Below are positions 41,064 through 49,150 of a stretch of 64,000 nt of DNA, piece by piece; the stretch's first letter is position 1, and each line of letters starts with the position of its first letter. The notes under the pieces were generated by a model, which did not search any database, was not told the origin of the DNA, and saw only the letters and a list, made by a program, of their open reading frames with translations. The stretch is from an uncultured Clostridium sp. GTDB taxonomy: Bacteria > Bacillota > Clostridia > Christensenellales > CAG-138. The translations under genes were made by a program, and so were the position numbers. The DNA lies in NCBI GenBank assembly GCA_900542285.1, contig UQNF01000001.1, forward strand, positions 1 through 64,000, written 5' to 3'.

Positions 41064-42137
41064 TTAACTATCCTCACCGGCAAGCTGTCTTGTCCTTTCT
41101 GCGAGGATAAGGCCCTCGATGATCTCATCCATATCTCCGTCGATAAACTGCGGAAGCTTATAAACGGTCATTCCGATGCGGTGATCGGTGATACGCCCCT
41201 GTGGGAAATTATAGGTGCGGATTCGCTCGCTCCTGTCCCCCGAACCTACCTGACTCCGGCGTGCAGATGCTTCCTTGGCATCCGCCTCCGCACGATACAG
41301 ATCATAGAGCCTGCTCTTCAGGACCTTCATAGCCTGTTCTTTATTGCGTCCCTGGCTGCGCTCATCCTGACTCTGTACGACAAGCCCGGTCGGAATATGC
41401 GTAATGCGAATTGCGCTCTCGGTCTTGTTGACGTGCTGACCGCCCGCACCGCTGGAACGATAGGTGTCGATCCTGAGGTCGTTCATATTGATCTCAACAT
41501 CCACATCCTCGGCTTCCGGAAGCACCGCAACGGTAGCCGCACTGGTCTGGATCCTGCCCTGTGTTTCCGTCTCAGGCACACGCTGCACGCGATGTACGCC
41601 GCTTTCAAACTTCATGCGGGCATAGACTCCCTTTCCTGTCAGGCTGAAAACCGCTTCCTTTACTCCACCGCGCTCGGTCTCGTTTATGTCAATAAGCTCA
41701 TATTTGAAGCCATGACGCTCCGCATACCTTTGGTACATTCTGAGCAGCACAGCGCCGAAAAGCGCAGCCTCATCTCCGCCGGTCCCTGCCCGGATCTCCA
41801 TGATAACATTTCTGTCATCGTTCTTATCCTTGGGCAGAAGCATAACCTTCAGCTCCCCTATCTGCTGTTCGGCTTTCTTTTCAAGCTCACGAAGCTCACT
41901 TTCGGCAAGCTCCTTCATATCCCTATCCGAACCGGCTTCCGCAAGCATTTCCTTGCATTCCTCGATCTCACGCTGAGTATCCGTGTATTCATCATACTTC
42001 GCGATAATTGGTTCCAGCTGTGAATGCTCCTTTACAAGTTCACGCCACCGATTCTGATCAGCGATCACATCAGGGTCTGATATCTCCCTGCTCAGTGCGT
42101 CAAAACGCTGCTTCATTTGTTTTAAACGTGTAAGCAA
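41064..42137 (-). CDS. prfA: Peptide chain release factor 1
   Basis: RF1 ends translation at UAA and UAG. The catalytic GGQ sits in SSGAGGQHVNKTESAIRITH near residue 230. The domain before it (RVPETETQGRIQTSAATVAVL) is of the RF1 type. It has 357 residues. prmC, which methylates the Gln of the GGQ motif, is directly upstream, a widely conserved pairing. Confidence 0.96.
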   Translation of the reverse strand: MLTRLKQMKQRFDALSREISDPDVIADQNRWRELVKEHSQLEPIIAKYDEYTDTQREIEECKEMLAEAGSDRDMKELAESELRELEKKAEQQIGELKVMLLPKDKNDDRNVIMEIRAGTGGDEAALFGAVLLRMYQRYAERHGFKYELIDINETERGGVKEAVFSLTGKGVYARMKFESGVHRVQRVPETETQGRIQTSAATVAVLPEAEDVDVEINMNDLRIDTYRSSGAGGQHVNKTESAIRITHIPTGLVVQSQDERSQGRNKEQAMKVLKSRLYDLYRAEADAKEASARRSQVGSGDRSERIRTYNFPQGRITDHRIGMTVYKLPQFIDGDMDEIIEGLILAERTRQLAGEDS

Positions 42138-42164
42138 ATTCTTTTCCCTTTTATCATTTATTCT

Positions 42165-42998
42165 TTAAGGCAATTCTACCGATACGACTCTGTCATTGCC
42201 GCATATATCCTTATGAACCTTTACCCTTCCGATGGAAGCGAATAGCTCCGGCACGCTCTCCCCCTGGTCAAATCCTATCTCCATCAGCAGAGTTCCTCCC
42301 CTATTGAGGTGTTCCGCAAACTCATCGCTGATCCTGCGGTAGAATTTGAGTCCGTCGTCTCCTCCGTCAAGGGCAAGACGCGGTTCCATTCTGACCTCCG
42401 GCTGCAGGCTTTCGCAAACACCCGTCTCAATGTAGGGGGGATTAGCGGTTATGATATCGAAGCTTCCTCCGACGTTTTCAAACAGGTCGCTCTCTATGAT
42501 GGAGCAGCAGACTCCGTTCAGCTCTGCATTTTTCTTTGCGACATGCAGCGCAGGGATGCTGATATCCGACAGCACGGCGGATATCCCGGTTCGCTTTGCT
42601 ATCGATATGCCGATGCAGCCCGATCCGGTGCAGATATCCAACATGGAAGCATAGGACCTGCTTTTGATAAAATGTTCGGCTATCTCAGCCAATGTTTCCG
42701 TATCCTGCCTTGGAATGAGCACGTTTTCATTCACAAAAAACGGCAATCCCATAAACTCCCATTTTCCGAGGATGTATTGAAGCGGTTCATGCCCGAGCCT
42801 TCGGCTGATCATTTCGGATAATTCTCGGCTCTGTTCCTCATTGAGCTGTGTCTGCAGCTCTGAAAAGCCTATCCTATCCGCTTTCAGCACATACGACAGC
42901 ATTTGGCGAAGCTCAAACTCCGCCTCACGCTCATCGCCTGTAACCAAAGCAAGCTCCGGCAGCCGGCTCTTAATAACCTTTCCGGCTATGCTTTTCAT
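42165..42998 (-). CDS. prmC: Peptide chain release factor N5-glutamine methyltransferase
   Basis: PrmC uses S-adenosylmethionine to methylate the GGQ glutamine of RF1 and RF2. The N-terminal substrate-binding helical domain includes RRLGHEPLQYILGKWEF; the Rossmann domain has DICTGSGCIGISIA and the catalytic Asn186-Pro-Pro-Tyr189. It has 277 residues. Its ATG overlaps the stop of the yqhQ-like gene by 4 bases (ATGA), a translationally coupled arrangement. Confidence 0.97.
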   Translation of the reverse strand: MKSIAGKVIKSRLPELALVTGDEREAEFELRQMLSYVLKADRIGFSELQTQLNEEQSRELSEMISRRLGHEPLQYILGKWEFMGLPFFVNENVLIPRQDTETLAEIAEHFIKSRSYASMLDICTGSGCIGISIAKRTGISAVLSDISIPALHVAKKNAELNGVCCSIIESDLFENVGGSFDIITANPPYIETGVCESLQPEVRMEPRLALDGGDDGLKFYRRISDEFAEHLNRGGTLLMEIGFDQGESVPELFASIGRVKVHKDICGNDRVVSVELP

Positions 42999-44035
42999 GC
43001 CTCCAAAGGGGCTTCTTCAGTATCTGCCGTGGTTTCCGTTGGTTCTTCAGCCTTTTTATTCGCCCTATCGTTATAGTATGCGCAATCACGCTCGCCCATT
43101 GCGATATAGAATGCGGCGATCGCAACCTCGATCATATCCTCGGTGGGTTCCTTGGTAGTGATGAACTGAAGCCCCATGCCGGGCGCACGAACCGCCTTGG
43201 TGAGCCAGTTGTCCTTCTTGGCAGCAGCCTGGAGCACCTCATAGCTTATTCCGGCTATCAAGGGGAGACAGATTATCCTGATGCCGAACCGGAACAGGAA
43301 CGCAAGGACGGAATTGTCGATCTGGAAGTTAAAACCATACTGAATGACAACATCGACGCAGGTCAAAACCAATATTGCTATCGCCATGACGAGGAACAGA
43401 TAATTTGTTCCGCAGCGCGGATGGAGACGCTTGTACTTCATCGCATTTTGGGGAGTAAGCTCATCCTCCGCCTCATAGCAGGCTATTGTCTTATGCTCCG
43501 CTCCGTGGTACATGAACAGACGCTTCATCTCTTTTATGCTCGAGCATGCAAAGAGATAGCCGATATAAATAGCAACCCTGAGCACGCCCTCAACAAGCGA
43601 ACGCCACACGCTCTTGCCCTCGCCGAACAGCAAGGATGAAATGAGCTGCGGCAGGAACACGAACAGTCCGATAGCAAGGAGTATTCCCAGGAACAGCGCA
43701 ACTCCGATTACAATATCCTCTATATCCTTGCCAAAGGTCTTGGAGAGCCACTTTTCAAACTTGGTCGGCTCTTCCTCTGCAAAGGCATCCGCTCCGTACA
43801 TATTGGCGGACTGTGTAGTAGTCTTGATTCCGGTCGCAAGCGATTCAACGAAAGCTACGCAGCCCCTGACTATGGGAAGTCCCCAGAATGTGCCCTTCTT
43901 TGCCTTGGTTGAAAAATCTTTGTATTCGGCCACGATATTGCCGTCAGCACGGCGCACTGCCATGGCAATGCCCGTTGGCGACTTCATCATAACGCCTTCC
44001 ATTACGGCCTGACCGCCGACACTGCAAACTCTCAT
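42995..44035 (-). CDS. DUF1385 membrane protein (YqhQ-like)
   Basis: A 346-residue protein of unknown function, widespread in Firmicutes next to prmC-prfA. It begins MRVCSVGGQAVMEGVMMKSP, the family hallmark, contains four or five hydrophobic segments (about 110-150, 170-195, 225-265), the YHGAEHKTIACYEA motif, and KRLHPRCGTNYLFLVM. The acidic tail ends EEAPLEA. The start at 44035 is set by GAAAGGA 7 bases upstream; a longer open frame has no site. Confidence 0.92.
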   Translation of the reverse strand: MRVCSVGGQAVMEGVMMKSPTGIAMAVRRADGNIVAEYKDFSTKAKKGTFWGLPIVRGCVAFVESLATGIKTTTQSANMYGADAFAEEEPTKFEKWLSKTFGKDIEDIVIGVALFLGILLAIGLFVFLPQLISSLLFGEGKSVWRSLVEGVLRVAIYIGYLFACSSIKEMKRLFMYHGAEHKTIACYEAEDELTPQNAMKYKRLHPRCGTNYLFLVMAIAILVLTCVDVVIQYGFNFQIDNSVLAFLFRFGIRIICLPLIAGISYEVLQAAAKKDNWLTKAVRAPGMGLQFITTKEPTEDMIEVAIAAFYIAMGERDCAYYNDRANKKAEEPTETTADTEEAPLEA

Positions 44036-44054
44036 AAATATATCCTTTCCGGAA

Positions 44055-45455
44055 TTACACCTTTTGCCAGGTGGTGCCTTCCTTGGTATCCTTGAGCATA
44101 ATGCCCTGTGCGGCAAGTTCGCTGCGGATCTCATCTGCACGGGCATAGTTCTTATTCTTCTTTGCTTCAATGCGCTCGGCTATCATTCGCTCGACATACT
44201 CTCGCAGCTCGTCGCTGTGCTCTTCTTCCTCCGCAATGAGTCCAAGGCCCAGAACCTCGTCCAAACTCTCGACGATGGCAAGCTTTGTGTTTCCGCTGAC
44301 ATTCTCCTTAAGCGCATCATACAGTACGGTCAAGCCAAGCGAGGTATTGAGATCGTTGCCGACATTCTCAATAAAGCGTGCACGGTAAGCGTTAACAACA
44401 CCTTCATCGACCTCGCCCTCCGCTTTGATGGCTGAGATGCGGCTTGTAAGCCTTTCATATGCCGCCTTGGCGTTGTTGAGGGAATCAAATGTGAATTCCA
44501 GGGGCTTTCTGTAATGGCTCTGGAGACAGAACAGCCTGTAAACCAGAGGATCATAGCCCTTTTCCTCAAGAACGGACACGGTGAGGATGTTTCCCTTGGA
44601 CTTGCTCATCTTGCCCTCTCGGTCGTTGAGATGCTGAACGTGGAACCAATGTGTACACCATCTATGGCCCAGTGCTGCTTCACTCTGCGCTATCTCATTG
44701 GTATGATGCGGAAAGATATTGTCCACGCCTCCGCAGTGCAGATCGCAGTATTCTCCGAGATGCTTCAGGCTGATTGCCGAGCACTCGATATGCCAGCCGG
44801 GGTATCCGACGCCCCAGGGACTGTCCCACTTGAGCTCCTGTGAATCGAACTTGGACTTGGTGAACCAAAGCACGAAATCCGACTTGTTCCTCTTGTTGCC
44901 GTCCTCCTGAACGTCATCGCGAACACCTACGAGCAGATCATCCGAGGAGTGTCCGGTGAGTGCATAATAATCATCAAGCTTGGAGGTATCAAAGTAGATG
45001 TTTCCGCCCGCCTCATAGGCATAACCGTTCTCAAACAAACGCTCGATAAGCTTAATGTACTCATCGATGCAGTTGGTCGCAGGTTCGACAACATCGGGGA
45101 TCTTGATATTAAGCTTGCGGCAATCGTCAAAGAAAGCGTTCTCATAGAACTTTGCAATCTCCATGACGGTCTTGCCCTCGCGCTTGGCGCCTGCAACCAT
45201 CTTGTCCTCTCCGGTATCCCCATCGCTGGCAAGGTGTCCGACGTCTGTAATATTCATAACGCGCAGCACATCGTATCCTACATAGCGCAGGAACTTTTCC
45301 AGCACATCTTCCATGATATAGGAGCGCAGATTGCCGATATGCGCAAAATGATAGACTGTCGGACCACAGGTATACATTTTGACCTTGCCCGGCTCATGTG
45401 TGCGGAATTCATCGACTGTTTTTGTTAGCGTGTTATAAAGATAAATCTTTTCCAT
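44055..45455 (-). CDS. cysS: Cysteinyl-tRNA synthetase
   Basis: A class I synthetase that charges tRNA-Cys. The HIGH-type motif is FAHIGNLRSY, the KMSKS motif is GKMSKSKGN, and zinc ligands include MYTCGPT, WHIECSAIS and LHCGGVDNIFPHHTNE. The C-terminal DALR domain ends with EIRSELAAQGIMLKDT. It has 466 residues, family length. The start at 45455 (MEKIYLYNTL) matches the family, but only a GAAAGG 15 bases upstream could serve as ribosome-binding site. A leader of three hairpins precedes it. Confidence 0.97.
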   Translation of the reverse strand: MEKIYLYNTLTKTVDEFRTHEPGKVKMYTCGPTVYHFAHIGNLRSYIMEDVLEKFLRYVGYDVLRVMNITDVGHLASDGDTGEDKMVAGAKREGKTVMEIAKFYENAFFDDCRKLNIKIPDVVEPATNCIDEYIKLIERLFENGYAYEAGGNIYFDTSKLDDYYALTGHSSDDLLVGVRDDVQEDGNKRNKSDFVLWFTKSKFDSQELKWDSPWGVGYPGWHIECSAISLKHLGEYCDLHCGGVDNIFPHHTNEIAQSEAALGHRWCTHWFHVQHLNDREGKMSKSKGNILTVSVLEEKGYDPLVYRLFCLQSHYRKPLEFTFDSLNNAKAAYERLTSRISAIKAEGEVDEGVVNAYRARFIENVGNDLNTSLGLTVLYDALKENVSGNTKLAIVESLDEVLGLGLIAEEEEHSDELREYVERMIAERIEAKKNKNYARADEIRSELAAQGIMLKDTKEGTTWQKV

Positions 45456-45505
45456 GTCAATATATCTATACCTTTCAAAGGATAAAATCTTCCTTGTCGG
45501 AATTG

Positions 45506-45593
45506 TCGGCAGAATGCCGAATATGCCCTTTTCTGTCACTGAAAAAGGCATACATATTTTCTCCGTGAGAGCCAAGTCTGCCGGCTCTCACGG
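45506..45593 (-). other. Structured leader of cysS: three successive hairpins
   Basis: On the minus strand three stems follow one another before cysS: an 11-bp stem CCGTGAGAGCC/GGCTCTCACGG (45563-45593), a stem ATGCCTTTTTC/GAAAAGGGCAT (45524-45551) and TCGGCA/TGCCGA (45506-45520). None has a T-run and no T-box core sequence (GGTGGNACC) is present. Confidence 0.5.
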
Positions 45594-45609
45594 GCAGTCT
45601 GAAACTTTG

Positions 45610-46491
45610 TTAAGACTTCTTAATTATATCGTCGACTGTTGGCTCGTCGTCATCGAAATCAAATGCTGCTGAAGGCGCTTTCATATCACGGCCGGAGGCA
45701 CGCTTGGCTTCGTCTTCCTTCTTTGCTTTTGTATCGGTCAACAGCCTGGTCACCACCATGCCTGCCAGGAACAAAACGATTGCGACGATGAACAGAATGG
45801 TATTCAGTGCCGATAGTTTACCGTATGCGTCAACGGCCGCAACGATTCCGGAAGCTATCATGCACAGCGCGACGAGGATACAGCACAGCCTGGTCACGAG
45901 CTTGTATTTCCTGTCCATGCCTTCCTTAATATAATCGGACTCATAGATCTTGCCCCTTCCGGAAATACCGAGATACAATGCATATAGGCCAATGCCCAGT
46001 ATGATGATGTCCCATGCGGTGAGGCTCTGCTTGATGACAGGTATCTCAGCCTCTGCGGATTCCTCCGTCAGGCTGCTTACTGCTTTGACAGTGATCGTTC
46101 CCAATTCGGAAGCCGTAATGATGATAAGACCGTTTTCATTGATTTCCCAATCAAGCGAACCCTCGGAAATATCATTATTGTTTTCATCAGTCAGGGTAAC
46201 GGTGAAGGTCAGGTGCTCATATCCTTCGTCACCGGGTTTTATATTGTTTGTCTCGCCTGCATAATAGAACAGGGCGGCGCCGGTCTGCTTATTGACCTGC
46301 GCGGACGGCAGGGTCTGAACGCCGATCCTGCGAAGCTGGGGTTCCATTTTGAGCTCATCCTCTGTTGCTTCAAGCGTTGCCTGGCCGGAACTTGAACCGA
46401 TACATCCGGTAAAGGATGCAAATGCGGTCACGAGCAGAAGCAGGCTCAGTACGAGCAGGGCGATTTTACTAAGGTTTGCGGTCTTTTTCAT
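45610..46491 (-). CDS. Hypothetical membrane-anchored lipoprotein with Ig-like domain
   Basis: No known family is recognised in this 293-residue protein. It has a lipoprotein-type signal peptide ending SFTGC (Cys30), an extracellular beta-rich, BIG-like domain (about 75-160; LTFTVTLTDENNNDISEGSL and LGTITVKAVSSLTEESAEAE), three membrane segments (about 165-185, 205-230, 235-258) and an acidic cytosolic tail (FDFDDDEPTVDDIIKKS). If both signal and lipobox are used, it is tethered twice. It is separated from the KamC-like gene by an 18-bp palindrome. Confidence 0.72.
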   Translation of the reverse strand: MKKTANLSKIALLVLSLLLLVTAFASFTGCIGSSSGQATLEATEDELKMEPQLRRIGVQTLPSAQVNKQTGAALFYYAGETNNIKPGDEGYEHLTFTVTLTDENNNDISEGSLDWEINENGLIIITASELGTITVKAVSSLTEESAEAEIPVIKQSLTAWDIIILGIGLYALYLGISGRGKIYESDYIKEGMDRKYKLVTRLCCILVALCMIASGIVAAVDAYGKLSALNTILFIVAIVLFLAGMVVTRLLTDTKAKKEDEAKRASGRDMKAPSAAFDFDDDEPTVDDIIKKS

Positions 46492-46558
46492 ATTCTTCTC
46501 CGTTCTTATCTCTGTTAAATTTCAAATGTCAAAGAGAATACGCAAGGGCATACACCCA

Positions 46559-46576
46559 GGTTAATGCGCATTAACC
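46559..46576. promoter_or_regulatory. 18-bp perfect palindrome, possible operator
   Basis: GGTTAATGCGCATTAACC is an uninterrupted 18-base palindrome located 68 bases before the membrane lipoprotein start and 28 bases after the KamC-like stop (both minus strand). There is no T-run on either side, so it is not a terminator; a dimeric regulator site is possible. Confidence 0.45.
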
Positions 46577-46604
46577 CTCAGACATTAGAATTTCGTTGGT
46601 CAAA

Positions 46605-48056
46605 TCATTCCTCGGTAAGCTCAATGAAGCTTTTGTCTATACCGAGGGCATAGCAGATGGTGAGCGCCTCGCGGGGAGGATTCGCATCATTTGGAAGCTC
46701 AAATATGCCATAGTCCATGAACTCTTCAAGCACCCGGGTTCGATTCCTACCGCCTCCGGCAAGCGCGGCTCTAAGCTTTTCGGTGTCCGCATTTCTCAGC
46801 CCCATCACCTGGTAGTGTTTATCTGCAAGCCTTGCCACGTCATCAAAATGCGTGGTAATAAACGCAAAGGTTTTCTCGCGAACGCTGAAATATTTTACTG
46901 CCGCGCGCACAAGTGCAGCTCCCTCGTGCGGATTGGTTCCCCTTGCGAATTCATCAAGAAGCACCAGCGAAAAGCCATTTGGTTCCTTCGTAATGATATC
47001 GTTAAGCGCCGTCATCTCGCCGCCAAAGCTCGACAGGCCGGACATGGCGTCCTCCCTATCCTCCGAAAGAAGGTCGATATCCGAAATAAGCGGAAGGCTT
47101 GCGGCTCTCGCAAAAACGGCAATTCCGGCCATTGCAAGGCTACAGTTGAGCGCAAGCGTCTTAACGGTCACGGACTTACCGCCCATATTGGCTCCGGTCA
47201 GCACCGTTGACCCCATGCACAGCTCAACGCTTATCGGGGTAAACTCACCGTTGCGTTCACGAAGGGCGGCGGCAACCATCGGATTGGTCATCTCGCTCAT
47301 GCGTATATGCCCCGCATTTTCACAAATGTTTGGTATGGCGCAGCCGTATTTTACCGCTAAACGAGCCTTAGCCATTGCATAATCGAGCTTTGCGATCGAT
47401 GAAACGACCTCCATTATCGCTCCTGCATAAGCCGAAAGCGCCTTCGTCATCTGCGCTCTTACGGCGAACTCCTCATTCTCTTCACGAGCGGCCAGCAGCG
47501 TCAACTCTGCACTCAGCCTATCCCTGTCGGTCTTATCGGCCTTTTTGATCTCCAAGTCCAGTCTATGACGTTCTCTCCTGATTCTTGCAAGCTCTTGCGA
47601 AGTCCTGTCGCTGACACGGAATGTCATGGCGCGCATACCGTCGGGGTCGATTATATCGAGAGCTTCCGGAAAGCTCCTTATATAGATGCCAATCGGTTTA
47701 TTGTCCTTGCAAAGCTCATTATAGGCTTCATTGAGCCTATCAAGAAGCAGCAGAAAGCGTTTGATCTCGAACAGTTCAACATCCGAAAGGGTGAACATCG
47801 CGGAACGTTCTATACTCTTTCTGACATTCTTAAACTGCATCAAAGCTCTTTCGGTCTTTTCAAAAGCGGCTCTATGCTCAACAAGCAGCTTCATGAGAGT
47901 ATCTATCCTTGAAAACTCGTCATCAAGCTCTTCCCTTTCGGAGACCGAATAGAAATGAGGCTTTCTTGCAAGCTCCGCGCCGTATGGAGAGCAGGGTTCA
48001 AGCAGTGAAAGGACATATGAAAAGCCTATCGAGTTCAATTGATTTCCGTTCAGCAA
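46605..48056 (-). CDS. MutS-related ATPase, KamC-like
   Basis: A 483-residue protein with an N-terminal helical clamp-like region and a C-terminal MutS-type ABC ATPase: Walker A VLTGANMGGKSVTVKT near residue 285, SSFGGEMTALNDI, and Walker B LVLLDEFARGTNPHEG with ITTHF. It lacks mismatch-binding, Smr and HhH domains, so it is not MutS1 or MutS2. The pairing with the P-loop protein upstream resembles the KamB/KamC reactivase of lysine 5,6-aminomutase in lysine-fermenting clostridia. Translation begins at TTG (48056) behind GGAGG, inside the end of the upstream gene. Confidence 0.8.
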   Translation of the reverse strand: MLNGNQLNSIGFSYVLSLLEPCSPYGAELARKPHFYSVSEREELDDEFSRIDTLMKLLVEHRAAFEKTERALMQFKNVRKSIERSAMFTLSDVELFEIKRFLLLLDRLNEAYNELCKDNKPIGIYIRSFPEALDIIDPDGMRAMTFRVSDRTSQELARIRRERHRLDLEIKKADKTDRDRLSAELTLLAAREENEEFAVRAQMTKALSAYAGAIMEVVSSIAKLDYAMAKARLAVKYGCAIPNICENAGHIRMSEMTNPMVAAALRERNGEFTPISVELCMGSTVLTGANMGGKSVTVKTLALNCSLAMAGIAVFARAASLPLISDIDLLSEDREDAMSGLSSFGGEMTALNDIITKEPNGFSLVLLDEFARGTNPHEGAALVRAAVKYFSVREKTFAFITTHFDDVARLADKHYQVMGLRNADTEKLRAALAGGGRNRTRVLEEFMDYGIFELPNDANPPREALTICYALGIDKSFIELTEE

Positions 48057-49045
48057 TTTTCATCCTCCATAATGTTAATAACCTCAATGCCGCAAGGAAT
48101 GCGTCTGCGAACCTCATCAAAAAAAGCTTCCTTATTATAGTGCAGGCCGTATGCGGAAAACGGATTCACCGTTACTGCCAGCAGCTTCGTCCTTTCCAGT
48201 ACGGTGAAATGCGCACCGGCAAGCAGGAGCTTTTGATACTTTGCTCCGGACAATAGAAGTCTGCTGCTGTCCTCGACAACTATCTCAGTCTCAGCCCCGA
48301 ATCTTCCACCTGCAAGCAGTGTCGAAGCCATGCTGTCGGTGACCGCTCCGCGAATAAGCAGGGACTTTGCCCGAGTCTTTCTAAGCTCGTCCACGGCAAG
48401 TGCAAGCTCATCCTCCCCTGCTGCGTTATCTCCGCTTCCAATCACGAATTTAGAGGTGTGCATGGAAAAATCCAGCTTGGTTTGCTCAAGGTTCATTATT
48501 TCCGCGCAATATGCGGTATCCTGCACGGTCTTGTCCATATCGGGCGAATAGCTTGCGCCGCTGCATAGTATCGCAGCATCGCTCAATGACGGCATTGAAA
48601 GAGATTTCCTGCTGAGCGCTCCGTCCAGGAATACATGCTTTGCTCCAAATGAGAACAGCTCGTCCCGAATGCTTTTAAGCTGAGCCGTCATGGACGGGCC
48701 TGCAAGCTGTACATAGCCGTCGCTCATCGCGCGCAGAAGAACAACATTCCCCATTGGCGTACTCATATCCGTAACATCGAGTATCTCCCTTGAAACCGTA
48801 CCAAGCTCGACCGCCTGTGCCGCCGTAGCGAAAAGCGTGCCGTTTTGAACGAATATTTCGGGCTTTTTCGTATTTGTGACAAGATCGCTTCTCTCACCGT
48901 CACGGCCTATGGAGGTCAACCCGATAAGTTCATCCGCTGCGTTGAATGCACGAATCAAACCGTTTAAGACCGTCGTCTTTCCGGCATTCTTGCACATCCC
49001 TATCACGGCTGCCGAGCCATATGGTTTTACCAGATCGTACAGCAA
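48050..49045 (-). CDS. P-loop protein, KamB-like partner
   Basis: A 331-residue protein with an N-terminal P-loop (VIGMCKNAGKTTVLNGLI, Lys and Thr of GKT near 23-24), switch-like TSIGRDGERSD, and a long C-terminal region without other known motifs (FLDGALSRKSL, KSLLIRGAVTDSM). It matches the KamB-type subunit that accompanies KamC. The TTG at 49045 is preferred, as GGAGG ends 7 bases before it; the ATG at 49051 is only one base from the site. It overlaps the KamC-like gene by 7 bases. No lysine 5,6-aminomutase genes lie in the window. Confidence 0.75.
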   Translation of the reverse strand: MLYDLVKPYGSAAVIGMCKNAGKTTVLNGLIRAFNAADELIGLTSIGRDGERSDLVTNTKKPEIFVQNGTLFATAAQAVELGTVSREILDVTDMSTPMGNVVLLRAMSDGYVQLAGPSMTAQLKSIRDELFSFGAKHVFLDGALSRKSLSMPSLSDAAILCSGASYSPDMDKTVQDTAYCAEIMNLEQTKLDFSMHTSKFVIGSGDNAAGEDELALAVDELRKTRAKSLLIRGAVTDSMASTLLAGGRFGAETEIVVEDSSRLLLSGAKYQKLLLAGAHFTVLERTKLLAVTVNPFSAYGLHYNKEAFFDEVRRRIPCGIEVINIMEDENC

Positions 49046-49150
49046 GCACATACCTCCACTATTAAATTATAGCATATCGGATTGAGTTTGTACAATTCTT
49101 TTTGAAAACTATTATTGGCGAAATCGATATGAAGGAGGAACAATACGCAA

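Noticed and set aside
41181..42023. 280-residue plus-strand frame opposite prfA
   Set aside because: Antisense shadow of a clear prfA gene with intact GGQ motif.
45563..45593. Terminator after the membrane lipoprotein gene
   Set aside because: The stem is strong, but neither strand has a T-run behind it, so it is listed as leader structure instead.
46605..48056. MutS2 anti-recombination protein
   Set aside because: Only the ATPase and a helical region are present; Smr and KOW domains are missing, and the partner gene fits the KamB/KamC pair better.
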